NCBI RefSeq assembly: GCF_964204645.1
Contig: NC_134025.1
Location: forward strand, 21,048,001-21,112,000
DNA: 64,000 bases
Direction: 5' to 3'
Source of the DNA: Tubulanus polymorphus
Taxonomy: Eukaryota > Nemertea > Palaeonemertea > Tubulaniformes > Tubulanidae
Made by a program: the position numbers and the translations under genes. Shown here one piece after another: positions 1 through 13,071 of the stretch (position 1 is its first letter; the number at the start of each line of letters is the position of its first letter). The notes under the pieces were generated by a model. It saw nothing but the letters and a program-made list of their open reading frames with translations, did no database searches and was not told the DNA's origin.

Positions 1-25
1 GGCAATCGGAATTGCTCAGACTTAC

Positions 26-58
26 CTGCATCTGTGCTTTGTAGGAAGACCGCGTAAA
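26..58 (-). CDS. candidate 33-nt microexon of an unidentified gene
   Basis: On the minus strand a 33-nt segment is bounded by an acceptor (TTGCAG) and a perfect donor (CAG|GTAAGT). It would encode 11 residues in phase 0 (FTRSSYKAQMQ). No partner exon was identified, and the next exon would lie left of the window. Splice-like signals this close together can arise by chance, so the call is tentative. Confidence 0.25.
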
Positions 59-776
59 CTGCAATTGAAAACGAATTTTGATAGACACATGACACAGGGA
101 TTTTACGTACAATATTTCAATTTCAATCAGCGACGTTTTAAAAAATATCCTGCCCCAAGGCTTATATCATGAATAATGCATCGGCAGAAGTGTCATAGAC
201 GGTTACAAATCAATCATTTTAAAGGAATTGCCCGTTTCTACTTGAAAGTTGCACTTTTTAACCACGGCTCAATGCGATCAAATACTTTTTAAAATGTACG
301 TCATAAGCGAATAAATCATAGTATATTACTTATCAAAGCAAGTAAACTAACTTAAAAGTCTATTGGTGCCTTGAAAAATAAGCCATATATTGCTCAATAT
401 TGTCGACTATTAATGATATAGTATGAATATGATATTAAGGATCAATAAAGTTATATTGGATTTGAATATATCGATAATTGAATTGACCGGCAACCAGTCT
501 AGCCCCGATACATTGATGACGTAGTGCACATCCTCTCAAAAATAATCATCAAAATTTATAAAAAAAATAAGAGTTACGGAATATATATACCTACAAAATA
601 AACGCCTAAATTCATAGTTGTGATCGTTATTTTGAAACGCCAATATTGATGACGTAATGCACATCGACTCACACAGAACCCGTAAAATAACGCATACTAG
701 GTATCAATGTATATAAACATTATTGTAACGGTTTTCACGGCGTCAAGAATAGATTAAAGTATAGATTAAGTTCAAA

Positions 777-822
777 TGTATGTATGTATGTATGTATGTA
801 TGTATGTATGTATGTATATGTA
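777..822. repeat. (TATG)n tetranucleotide microsatellite
   Basis: About eleven near-perfect copies of TATG/TGTA in a row, followed by a short degenerate TATATG tail. Confidence 0.95.
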
Positions 823-2010
823 TGGCAAATAAAATACATATACATACAGAGAGCGGGGATAAGATGATAAATCAAACTCGACCGTGGAGTAAAATATTGC
901 CGGATTAATAAAATACCGGCTAATACGCGAATCCGTTTAGACCAAATCGCGAAACGTTTTTGATTGCAGGCTTTTATCAGCGCAGATACACCTGGTTAAT
1001 GAACTATGGCAGATTCATGAAGCTTTAATGATATGACCATAAAATCGCAGCGTGCATTCTGTACATATTAACAAACAATTTAAACGTCAACTTTCAACCG
1101 TGATATGTATACTGCAGTGGATACATATACCCGAGAAATCAGAGAAAAAAGAAAATTATCACTTCATAAAAGGAAATTTCGGTTAACCTTTTATGCGGTA
1201 TCGACGCCCAGTGAAAACTATTGTTTCATTACTCGACGTAACTTCAGTCATTTTACTCTCCGTTATTTTCTTACCGTACTTTCTGTCCCGTATTTATTTA
1301 TGCATTTTTCGCTCTTTTTAAACTATTTGTGGTATAATTCTATAAGATATATTCAACCGGACCTTGGGTGGATTTATATACGTTTCATAATTTTCTAACC
1401 TCGTGAATACCTAAATTTCCAATTTTCGAGTTTTTCAACGATATATTCAACTTCTGCTATGTGCGTTATAAAAAATCAGGGTACGCGTGGAAAAAATGTT
1501 TTTCTTCAAAAGCAGTAAATGGTTATAAACTATTCTTGTAAAATGGCATTTTCTACAATTTACCTAAAATGCATCAATAGTTCTATCTGTTAAAATTGGG
1601 CTTATCTATTTGTCTTTTTCTTCTAAAAAATGAGTCTAAAAGTCTAAAAAAATCTCTCTTGTATCGCTAATTTCCAGAAAAAAACATAAATCGCATCTCA
1701 TGAATTCCTTATTTCAGTCTTTAGAACCGGTCTCTAGGTTGTTTGTTCAATAAAGTTAATGCGAAAAATATAGATTACTTCGATATCGATCCGATAGTAC
1801 TTACCAGATCAGATTTTACTTAACCATCCGAAAAGTTGGGGGAACGGGGGGGGCGTTTTGTGGTAGCTGATTAAGGATTCAAAGTTTACACGTCTTGGTA
1901 AAGTTTATAGAAGCTAACAATATTGACGTGGCATGTCTTAACTATTCAGGCCTAAAAATAAACTAAATAATTTGGTTTGTTTCCAAATGGCACGCACTTT
2001 AAAATGCAAA

Positions 2011-2284
2011 TTATCTATATGTCCCGTATAGGTAAGCTTCCTCAATCAGCATCATCAATGTATGGAATATTATGTGATCGAATGAATTTTCGTGGATTAA
2101 AGATGTTAGGTATATATTGTAGAACAGTAAATTAATAATCGAATTCAATCTACAGGCCAACTCCAAGTTCACACATCGTAATTCTTCCTGATATAACTGT
2201 TCGAAGGTATTTTTGTTTTCAATCATGACAGGTTCGTGATGACGTTTATGATGACACTCAAGATGATGAATTTCATCGAATATC
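2011..2284 (-). CDS. weak terminal-exon candidate, unknown protein
   Basis: A 90-residue open frame follows an acceptor-like TTCAG and ends at a stop. It would be entered in phase 2. The first half is His-rich and charged (motif HHLECHHKRHH), followed by FEQLYQEELRCVNLE. The second half is hydrophobic and AT-rich in codon use. No family was recognised and no upstream exon was found, so chance is a real possibility. Confidence 0.18.
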
Positions 2285-2777
2285 CTGAACACGAAAGAAA
2301 AACGATCGCAACTTAAACCTAGAAAGCCCTGCGCTCATTTTCACCCACGCTGAAAGAAGACACCGCCACGAATACCGATATTTACGCATTTTTCAGATAT
2401 CGCCATAAAAAGAACTTTAGATTTTAACTTTTCAACAACGACATCAATTACAATTCTAAATCCTCTGTATAATTTGTATAACTCGTTATGATTTCTTCGT
2501 AAATAAATATCATATTATTATCATCATAAATGAAAGTAATCTTAACAATACACCCTACCCGACAGGTTGTTCTGTAATTGCTATGAAAATGCTTTCAAAA
2601 GTTTGAAAAAGTTTTTTTACGCGATCATGTTTAGCAAAAGACATCTTAAATGAATATATACGTAAACCCCCACCTAAATTACGACGCAACTACGTTTGGC
2701 ATCTCTTACCCCAAACTAAGGCGAATCCAAAAATCCATAGTTGTCTGTGTCTTATCATGGCTGTGTAGTTGGATGCG

Positions 2778-4078
<1,301 letters not shown>

Positions 4079-6302
4079 ACAGAATCTTCGTCGTATACGC
4101 AACAAAAATTAAAACGCACCGATAAGAAATTATTCTTCCCGGCCAGACAAGATACGTCGGTAAATATTTAGTTTCTCACAGACGTACACCATTGCGTATA
4201 CCGCGAAAGGATCTGATTTCTAAGGTAAGTTTCATTCGTCGTCGCACGCAATATTGATATCAATTTGATGATGATCTTACCCCGCGTACGGCGTGGTGCA
4301 CGGGTCACGCGACTTTTTGCGTTCACTTGATACAGTTTGTTGGTATTTTCTTATTTTACCCCGATAGGAACGAAGTTGACGTGACGGTTGAATCCAATTA
4401 TCGAATTTGAAATAATGAACGTCGTGGTTACGCGATGCAAAACAGAAAAATGGGGTTGGCCACATTCCCACACGGTGATGTGTAGTATTTGTTACGAGGC
4501 ACAATATATTCAAATATTCAGATAAAATACAAACGTATATGGTAGAAAACTAAGAATGTATACACAAAATATCGGCTAGGCAAGATAACCCCCAGTTTTA
4601 AATCAAAGTTCCGCATTTCCTTCCGAATTTTGGTTTTTTCATATTCTGGAAATTTCCTGATATTTTTGCCTTAAGCTCCAGAAAACGCCCGTCTCAAGCT
4701 TCGAATATAAAAAGAATAAGACTATTTAAAAACTTTCAAGCAATTTCAAAGATTCAGAAATGCTCGTTTGCCTTCGGTGCTTGGCAGATATACGGTGCGA
4801 GGTATATATATATTTGGCAAGTTCCGCTTTCATTAGTTCTAACCCCCTCTAAAAAATCTTAGTGATGCCCTTGAATATAGCTTTCTGGGGATTCATTTGT
4901 ATTGCGAACCTGATCGGTTAGTTACCAAGGTGGTATACATTTTGTACATCATACCCAATGCCAGTATCAAAATAAGAGACCGACGCCAAAAACTTTTACC
5001 CAAAGCTGCAGGCGAAAACATCCATAACCAGTTCTAATGCAGTATATGTATATGTATATGTTGTAAAGATTAAAGAGGTTTGATATTCTCCGATTCTTAA
5101 TCTTAATTCATGAATGAATCTTTAACCGGTGATCCGTACTTAATGTTGTGGCTCCGAACACGTAAGCTCCGCGGTCATCTCCGTCATACGTTTTTGCGAA
5201 TAAGGTTTCTTATTATAGAGATATATTCGGCTGATATATCGTTACATTGCACGTCCGAAAGAAATAAGACGAAAAAAATGTCTGCGTACTGGTCCTTACT
5301 CGGTATCAGTCAACTCAGTAAATAGTTTGGTCCCTGGCATTCTCATTCGTATTCTTATCATATCGTATTGTTTATTATATTTTTTAGATCGCAAATAAAT
5401 TGCAATCACAATTACAATTTAAATCAGTGAATTATATTATACTATTAAAATTCATTTGGAAAATTTGAGCCTTCTATATTCTTTTACTTCCGTTCCCTCT
5501 CCGTATCTCGTATTACTCGGTACCCGCTCAACCAAAATATATACTGTCCCCAAGGGTACTGAGTAAAGATTCATTTCTATCGCGGACCTTCGTGGGAAGG
5601 TTTTTTAAAAGGTCTTGTTCAAATTGAATTCATCTTCATAACATCCTCCATAATATATTTCCTGATTTCACTATTTTTTCATTTCACTAAACATTTTGTG
5701 TTAGAAATATAGCCTCGATCACAAGAGCATTTTCTACCCGGGCTCAATTTGACCCGTGCCGAATTTGGCCTGTAACAACTGTTCACACGGGTGCCAAATG
5801 GACATGTACCTATATGGCCCGTGTCAAATTTGGTCTCACCAAAAACAAACCTGCGTTCAGTGAGTTAGGAAAAACTCCGTTTGGCAGATACTTTCTAAGC
5901 ATATATATACATTTTTTTCTGTATAGCCGTAATTACCACAAGCCTTGATCCCATGGTGATGATTTGGCCCGGGCCAAATTGGCATGGATCATAATACCCC
6001 GAATCAAATTTTAGCACAGTCAAATCATTGTGTGTGAATGGGGTACCCGCAAAACCGCCTATCCCGCCAGGTCGTCCGTTGTCAAAATTAGTTCATTTCA
6101 AATGAACTTTGAACAGGATTTTTAGACTCCCGAGTCCATGTATTATCACAGCACCCACCAAATACACAATACTTTCATTCTTCTAATTGGATATCGGTAT
6201 AGTTTTCTTAAATAATTGATTCATTCAAGAGAAGTCCATTTAGATTTAATTGAAATGTAGAAGAAATCGAACGCGGACGACCAAGTATCTACACTAGCGA
6301 AC
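4079..6302. other. no convincing gene; one degenerate MITE-like block
   Basis: The ORFs here look random. At 4180-4224 (+) a 45-nt block has both a good acceptor (TTTCTCACAG) and donor (AAG|GTAAGT), but it has no partner in phase. Around 5711-5990 lies a repeat rich in GGCCCG/AATTTGG motifs that resembles the copy at 52199-52485. Confidence 0.5.
5711..5990. mobile_element. degenerate MITE-like element, CCCGGGC-rich family, copy 1
   Basis: It starts near AGCCTCGATCACAAGAGC and contains repeated 'TTGGCCCGGGCCAAATT'-type words in both orientations. A similar block with the start AGCCGCGATCACACGAGC lies at 52199. Boundaries are approximate, and no target-site duplication was established. Confidence 0.45.
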
Positions 6303-6510
6303 CTAGGCGGATCCTCGCCTGCCATAAGTAGAATCCTCGATTGCCACAGTAGCACTGCGGTTCCGGAAGCGATTCACTTCGCTTTGTTTGAGCATTGTTA
6401 ATGATGAATAACTCAATGAACGCAGGTCGGACTTCGCACGTTTTTCCGATGCCGTCACCGATGGAGGATCCGCGAAGTTGATATTTTTTGCGAGACGACA
6501 CACCGATGAT
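6303..6510 (-). CDS. probable terminal coding exon of an unidentified gene
   Basis: On the minus strand, after the acceptor TTGCCACAG, a frame entered in phase 2 runs 69 codons to a TAG. The local GC is clearly higher than in the surroundings. The peptide is Ser/Arg-rich with features of a cytoplasmic regulatory tail (KRAKSDLRSLSYSSL, then RNRSATVAIED, ending GRRGSA). No Cys-rich or enzymatic motif is visible, and no family is recognised. A second frame over the same DNA (6289-6612) is also open, so frame choice rests on composition and the splice site. Upstream exons would lie to the right and were not found between here and ABRA at 7.8 kb. Confidence 0.35.
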
Positions 6511-7574
6511 CTGTGGCAATGGGGCTTTTGTTAATTTCATAATTGCTATTTGCGAATCCGCTCTGTGGGAACTCTTTGATCCCCAGTGTTTGCGGGAAAC
6601 GATTAAAAACAAATATGAAACGGCACGATCTTTCGCAGCGTGCTGTGACGCTAGTACCCCCTAGAGGTCCATTAGTATGAAATATTGTGCGATTTTCGGC
6701 GTGGTAATTTTGAAAAGTAACATTTCGAAATTCAAAAATATACTCATGTTAATGCATTTCGCCATTATAAATGCCCGTATAGATGTAGAAAGTGGAAACG
6801 AATAGATTATTTTAAAAGTTTGTTTTTTAGGCAGTTTAATATTCGAAATCGACTAGCCATTACGAAACTATACTAAAAGCGGTGGGAGTATGTAATATCG
6901 AGTGCATGCCTCCGAATAAAACAAATTCGTAACACCTACAATTCTACGTTAGCCTATGGAAATTGGGGTACGGAATAGATGACTTCGACTATAGTAGATG
7001 TTGTTTTTTTTTCTTTTTATCCTATTCACGAGATTATTCATAACCACTATATCTTTGCCCGTATTATATGAAGTTTGCTGTAGTTGTTGATGTCATCGAC
7101 TGGACAGCTCTATGAATATCGTGATGGCCTATGACAGATTGTCAGCTGGCATTTGTCATGATGCACGATCTGCAAAACAAAAATCCTCACGCGCATATTT
7201 AGTGCAAAAAGGGATTTAACCTTTCTGCAATAAAGGATTCAGTAATACCTTTTAGCTGTAAGCGAAGATCGAGTAACGGAAAATGATTACACAATTCAAG
7301 ACAAGACTGTACAAAAGACTGAAAGAATTTTCGTTACAAAGCCAAAATGAGAAACAACTAAATCTTTTATTTCAGATATGCAAGTCATAAGACGATATCA
7401 GATAAAGTTACATTTTTAAAAGTTGAAAATACACAAATCCCATGTTTGGGACACGTATGCATGTGCATTCGATTAGAACATTGACAAAGATCCATGGATT
7501 TGGGTCGAAAGCTCTGGCCGAGTTTTCTAAAAAAAAAATTTAGAAAATCTATTTTCGACGTTTAAAATTCTAAC
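6511..7574. other. intergenic, nothing recognised
   Basis: AT-rich spacer between the orphan terminal exon and the ABRA poly(A) signal. No coherent coding exon, RNA gene or clear repeat was seen. Confidence 0.5.
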
Positions 7575-7580
7575 TTTATT
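7575..7580 (-). terminator. poly(A) signal for the ABRA-like gene
   Basis: AATAAA on the minus strand about 230 nt after the ABRA stop codon. It is the nearest canonical signal; another lies at 7366-7371. Confidence 0.5.
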
Positions 7581-7806
7581 AGATAACAAACACAGATGGA
7601 CATATTTCGATCAATGGTATCAGATGAAATACCAAAATAAGCAACGCAAATGTGTAACAATTTTCCGTATGAACAAAAAATAACGTAAGAACGCGAACGT
7701 CATTCAATGACTTAATAGGCCTGTCACAAAATCAGAAAGTTCAATGTACCCATACGCTTAGATTACAGACATCGAAGTCACAGTCGATGGCTTACGCATA
7801 CAGGTA

Positions 7807-8301
7807 TCAATTGATCTCCTCAAATTCGAATGGGTTCACCAACAGATGTATGAGGACCTCGTCGTCTCTCCTTTGAAACAGCATCTCGCCCTCGAAATCT
7901 ATAAGTCGTTGTTTTCGCGCTCGCATCAACATACCGACGAGCTTATTCGATATTTTCGTGTACGTGTCGAACAGAGTTCCGAAACGGATACACCACGTCC
8001 CGTCTCGTTGGCGCTCCCCGACGTCAGAGATGATCTCGCACAGTTCTATGATTTCGCGGCTGATATGGCTCCCGGCCTGTTGCCCTCTCCGCTCGGTGGA
8101 TGACCCGGCGACTGGTTTGCCGTAATCGGGATCGTCTTTGGACAGTTTGTCCCGGTGCGAAGCGCCCTGCCATTCCGAAAACGGGTTGATCAGTTGCTTT
8201 TGGTGGTGCTCGTCGGCTTTCTTGTTCCACTGCGAAATTCTACTCGTTACGCCTTTCGATTTGCCGAGGGCTCTTCGATCCCAGGAAGTCGGCGCCGCCA
8301 T
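7807..8301 (-). CDS. ABRA: actin-binding Rho-activating protein homologue (ABRA/STARS), costars domain
   Basis: Single-exon ORF of 164 aa. Residues about 79-155 form a costars domain: REIIELCEII, then an RFGTLFDTYTKISNKLVGML segment, then MRARKQRLIDFEGEML and RRDDEVLIHLL. These match the C-terminal actin-binding domain of ABRA. The N-terminal half keeps the ABRA-type NPFSEW motif (39-44) and DYGKPVAGSSTERRG (59-73), so this is ABRA rather than the short ABRACL paralogue. It is shorter than mammalian ABRA (about 380 aa) because the N-terminal extension is reduced. In vertebrates ABRA binds actin, stimulates Rho signalling and drives MRTF/SRF transcription in muscle. The ATG has an in-frame TAG 21 nt upstream and G at +4. 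That TAG follows a pyrimidine-rich tract, so a 5' UTR splice just upstream cannot be excluded. Confidence 0.92.
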   Translation of the reverse strand: MAAPTSWDRRALGKSKGVTSRISQWNKKADEHHQKQLINPFSEWQGASHRDKLSKDDPDYGKPVAGSSTERRGQQAGSHISREIIELCEIISDVGERQRDGTWCIRFGTLFDTYTKISNKLVGMLMRARKQRLIDFEGEMLFQRRDDEVLIHLLVNPFEFEEIN

Positions 8302-8319
8302 AGTTCGTGTGTATGTATA

Positions 8320-8366
8320 CTAAAAATACAAAATCACCTGGGGGTAAAAACTGCGCAATTATATAA
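8320..8366 (-). promoter_or_regulatory. putative ABRA core promoter
   Basis: A TTATATAA box at 8359-8366 lies about 60 bp upstream of the ABRA ATG, which would put transcription start near 8330. A MEF2-like A/T core (CTAAAAATAC, one base off consensus) lies at 8320-8329. Mammalian ABRA is a MEF2 target, but here this is only sequence similarity. Confidence 0.35.
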
Positions 8367-9752
8367 GACTTTCATGACAAGCTGAAATTGGGGGAATTCC
8401 GAATGCCACTAAATGCTCCGTGTGAGGTATCGCTTTATAATAGAATTTGCAAATTTGTGTCGTTAATGAAAGTTCTAGAATCTGATATCGGCTGTGAGTA
8501 GATACACCCTACCCTCTACGTACACAGAAAGATCGTTCATGGCAATATCAATTTCAGTACGGCTGATAATCGGTTTCCATCGTGATGGTATTTTTCGACG
8601 ATTGCTTTGTCATCGCCGAAATTCATTAGGCGATAATTCAAAGAACCGCCGAGAGCCGAATGACAATAGCAACCGAATAATAAAAAATGACAATCTAAAA
8701 TACACTTTCGTTGTCAGGCAATTTATGAAAGTTTAAACAGTGCTACTCCTCCGCCAGAGGAGGTTTTAAATGTATATCAAAAGGCGAAATAATGGAACTT
8801 GCAATTATTGAAACGAAAAGAAATATGGAAAAACAAAATATTTAGTGTCCCTAATCCAGTTCGTAGTTCCCTGTTAGTCTCAATTTAGGCGATAAGAAAT
8901 ATACATTTCGGGTACAAATCCAGAGTTAAGATTTGAGATAAGGCCAGCCCACTGTTTGGCAAAATAGATAGTTGAAACTAATGAATTCATCTAATTCCTC
9001 GTTTATTTAATTCCTAGTTTATGTTCGATGGGCTAAGGAATAAATTTCTTCGAAAAAAAAAACTGGGTCCCGACGACGGTCATTTTAATCTGATCACTAA
9101 TCTAATATACAAATGAAGACCGGTCTTAATGAGCATATGCCATCGAAAGAAAATTCGAACCAGTAGCATATCATTGGATATTTGTGAATATATCACATTT
9201 CAAAATAACTTTTATACGATATTGTATTAAGATGGCATATGCCCTTCAAGATCCGCGTCGTCTACTTTTTTTGAATTAAAGTTTGGCTTGTTAGGCACGA
9301 GTACAACGCTTACGCTAGTACGAGCGAAATCGAAAAGTTGCAGTTGGCGAATAGAATCACGAATCGTATATAAACAACGACTTTTGTGTTCACAATTAGA
9401 TGTCAGGCAAAACGTCACCCCGTCAACTTTATAACAAACACTGGTGTTTTTACGTTAATGGAACCGACTAATAGAATTACAGTTCACGCGTTGCTACTTG
9501 ATAATGTGTAAATTTGCAGGATAAATCGTCATGGGGCAAACATGTGTCATCATTTTAACTGCATTAAAATGCCCGAATACGCGTACAGAACGTGTCAGCG
9601 TACGTGAAATAAGTACACTTTTCTACGAACGCAGATAATTTGCATTAAATACAGCGCGCAATTAACCGCGCAAGCGAAAATTGATCTTTCAGGATTGTTT
9701 TTACTATTTACATCCCAAAACCCATTCGTCTGACGCTCTGGCAATGCATCTT

Positions 9753-9999
9753 CAGGGGCGGATTCAAGGGGAGGTTCAGGAGGTGCGCACCCCTCCTAAA
9801 AGTGTCAAGTTGCCTTGAAATTTACAGGAAAATGAAAATATCAAATCGATACCGAAAAAAGTTTAAATTCATAAGCTTCTTCTCTGTGTTTTCAAAATAA
9901 TCAGTTAATGCTTTCCGACGAGTTTCGGGGTGCCTTTTCTATCATATGCCTTGTTTTGGGGTCGCACCCCACCCTGAATCAGACCCTAGATCCGCCACT
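9753..9999. mobile_element. hAT-like MITE, GGGGCGGATC family, copy a
   Basis: It starts CAGGGGCGGATTCAAGGG and ends in the imperfect reverse complement (TAGATCCGCCACTA), with G-rich subterminal runs facing C-rich ones. ATCTT flanks both ends. The interior has no coding capacity. The CAGGGGCGG terminus is typical of hAT-type elements; the superfamily is inferred. Confidence 0.65.
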
Positions 10000-11205
10000 A
10001 ATCTTTAGCTAATTGGAGAGCAATTGGAGAGCGCAAAATCCCTGAAATTGAGACTTCCGTTGACCATTCCCGATATTTCCTAGAAATGCGATAAAAACCT
10101 TGAGTTACGTTGTTCGAATGTAAAGTCAAAGGAGTATATATCGAATTATGTTTTCGGCATGACAGATTAACCTGAAAAGCATCTCTTAGTCAACGTACCT
10201 TATCATAAATTTCATTTCAAACAATAGCGTATAATTTTCGAAATGTATATTTACAGGTGAAACTACTTAGAAAGCACGCCAACACAAAGGCTATTCGACA
10301 TGCCGCAAGCTTCGGTTCTTCAAATGCGTTCTTAGTATTTGATAACCTAAGAAAGGGTTTGTTTTCGCTCCTGGCATGTCTAAGCTATTCGGCGATTTAG
10401 AAGGTTCTGGAGTCGAAAATTCTTTTCGATAGTCGCCCCGCAGGATTTTCATATATATGTATATACAGATGAAGACAAGTCGAAGAGGCAATTACACTAT
10501 CAACGAGCCACACCCTCTCTCATTTGTTTTTGAATCGAAATATCACTCTTTTAATTGCTTTTTGATTCGACCTTTGAATAATGAATGAAGTTATGTTGAC
10601 ATATGAATGTGCGGTTTGCGAGTCAATTTTACAGATAGTTGGCTAGTCTTGCAAGACCGAAATAATGCGTGGCCTGATTACAATAACAGCTTTTTAAACA
10701 CAAGAATATATTCATTTTTCATTTAATTCATTTCCCCTGAAAGAACGGATCTACCTAATACATACAATTTTAAAAAGAAAAGACTATGTGCATCGCTACT
10801 GGAAGAAGATAGGCTTACACCCCACCAATTTCCATGCGTATTACCGAATGACGACGGGTTTCTTCGGCTATTTCCATTCACCGACGATCGATATTTGAAT
10901 GTGACCTTATACAGGAGCGTGTGGTTTAAGTGGACCTATGAACTACATGAGCACTTGGTTAAAGTTTGGGGTGGATAGTAGCCTAGGTCATCTAATATCC
11001 CAGGTACTGTGTAAAATAGAAAAGGATGACAACTCGTAGTCAGACACTTCGGATTTAGATTGGATATAACTCATAAAATATTTAAAGGATTTCAGGGGAA
11101 CCCTTTTCTATTTAGATGGTACCTGGGTTATCGGATGAGCTGGGCTACTCGCCCGCAAACTTCAAATACGAGCCCCTGTGCAATTTCAGGCTTCTCGGGA
11201 ATTAC

Positions 11206-11305
11206 CCTGGACCCGGTTCCACAGTTGCGAGTTCAGAGTTTACTCATTGAAAATGAACTAATTTCAACACGGAGTTAACTAACTCACGACGGTGGAACTG
11301 GATCC
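11206..11305. mobile_element. about 100-bp MITE, GGACCCAGTTCCACAGTT family, copy a
   Basis: Left end CTGGACCCGGTTCCACAGTT is mirrored by GGTGGAACTGGATCC at the right end. The inner part alternates GAGTTA/TAACTC words. Related copies lie at 24241-24343, 31801-31912 and 48927-49053. Confidence 0.65.
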
Positions 11306-12202
11306 ATGAATTGAGATACTACTAGTTGAAAAATGTCAACCTTGGCGCTTTTCTTGACGGTCATACATTCACTTTGGTATATTCTGATTTAGAAGCTAGT
11401 CATTAAACATACGTAGTACCGCAGTCGCGTATTTTATCAATGGCTAAGAATATATATATATATGGTCTATATTCAATGCATTCGTAATTCGTAGGAAAAA
11501 ATAGCTATGGTTATATAGAGAAGGTGATGATTTTCCATGTAGAGACACGTACGAAAGGTATTAAATGGCTAATCAGCCTCCGCTTGTTGGCGAGTTCAAT
11601 CACCAGCTACATCAGCAGATTTCCCAGCGATCATCAGCAGCTTACAGTATTGTCTACATATTTTTCTGAAATAATCGGGTACCAGTATAGTCGGGTATAT
11701 TTGTCGATCTATTCGGGATTAGAGGTGACGTGCTCGAATACATGTAATCGAATACAGTATATACATGTCAGTGCACAACATTCAAACGAACTCCCGCTTT
11801 TTCGAGACTAGTAAGGGCTTGTTGGAGTGCGAAAGGTCGGGACATATAAACTCACTGACTGCATAGATTTCAAAGACTTGCATCCAATATGTACTTTTGC
11901 AAGTATTTTTCCAAAGAAGGATGCATAAAGCCTTATTCCACACCTTTGTAACACTTATGTAAGAAATCAAAAATTAAATTCATTATCTTAAATATGATAT
12001 GTAGAGCAAGTTCAAACAAAAAACCTCAACTGCTGACTCCCGCGGCATCTTTAACATAGATGAACCCTCTGGTATTTTCAAGATGTGATTTATTTCTCAA
12101 GTGCTTTCGAAACGACCAGATTTTTAAACCCCAAGAAACTTGATAACAGCTAAACCCATTACCAAAAACGTGTATCACGCGTAGCCAAATTTTGGTACGT
12201 AG

Positions 12203-12369
12203 CAGGCCCGTACCAGGTACTCCTAAGAGTACCTGTACGCCTATTGGACCGGGAGTACGACACGCCCAAAATTACATTCGATTTCTGAAAATTCATTTTT
12301 CAAATGCGGACCTTTTCGGATTTTTCGGCGGTTCCTCGTAACCTAAAACCCCCTCTCGCTACGGGCCTG
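12203..12369. mobile_element. MITE with CAGGCCCGTA termini, copy a
   Basis: CAGGCCCGTA at the left is matched by TACGGGCCTG at the right. An inner perfect palindrome, GTACTCCTAAGAGTAC, lies near the left end. A related element lies at 50234-50511. hAT-like termini; no coding capacity. Confidence 0.6.
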
Positions 12370-12982
12370 GTCGAAAGTACGGTACACGTAGTTAGTCTCG
12401 TCCGTCGTGGTTCCTGAATAGGCCGTTACTCAGATAGGCCGTGGAAATACGTTTTGCCTGGTCTTTCCAATGCCCAGCCGACATTATCACTATCACCAGT
12501 ACTGCAGGTTTATTATTACGTACCTCAATGTATTTACCTTCGTATCTTAAACAGCGTATATGTAATCACCATATGCATTTCTAACTAGAAATACGGCGCT
12601 GTAAATCTGGCATGAACTGCCATCTGCCTGCAAACATCCATACATCAAAACGCGCAAGGTTAACGAGTCTGACAAAACGAAAGTGCAAAAACTACTCAAA
12701 AATATCGGGGTCTCCCCAAGTCAAATTCTTTATATTCGTATTGAAAGGTAATGCGAAGGCCAGGCGCGGATCCAGAGGGGGTTTCCAGGGGTTCTTGAAG
12801 GAGATGTACTCAAGACATAGCGGGCGAACAGTACTACGTACATATTCGTATGTTTGGCCAAACAATATGCCGTAAAGGCCCCGATGATTATATTGTTGGC
12901 TTCGCGTTGCGAGAGTTCCTTCTTATTAATTGACGAACGAAGTAAAAGAGCAACTAACTAAGTTATCGAGTACAGTATCCTA

Positions 12983-12988
12983 TTTATT
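12983..12988 (-). terminator. poly(A) signal for CDK5RAP1
   Basis: AATAAA on the minus strand, 84 nt beyond the CDK5RAP1 stop codon, implying a very short 3' UTR. Confidence 0.6.
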
Positions 12989-13071
12989 ACCGATAATTAA
13001 CATCTAAGACATTGAAAAATTTTTAACATATGAATACAGATCGCAGTCAATAAATAAAACTTATTTCAGCG

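Larger units (their letters stand above)
59..2777. other. intergenic or intronic stretch, no convincing gene
   Basis: AT-rich sequence with scattered short ORFs showing no coding character. It holds a (TATG)n microsatellite near 777-822 and one weak terminal-exon candidate at 2011-2284 on the minus strand. Nothing else was recognised. Confidence 0.6.
8367..12982. other. intergenic region with dispersed MITEs, no gene recognised
   Basis: About 4.6 kb between ABRA and the CDK5RAP1 3' end. It contains three small inverted-repeat elements (9753-9999, 11206-11305, 12203-12369), listed separately. ORFs such as 10291-10491 (-) and 11524-11811 (+) lack splice context and family resemblance. Confidence 0.6.

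Noticed and set aside
4180-4224. 45-nt block with strong acceptor and donor on the plus strand
   Set aside because: Only open in phase 2, which does not fit the preceding candidate exons, and it lies after the TGA of the small candidate gene.
10291-10491. Minus-strand ORF with a plausible-looking C-terminal tail (STPEPSKSPNSLDMPGAK)
   Set aside because: No acceptor upstream, AT-rich start region, no partner exon and no family resemblance.
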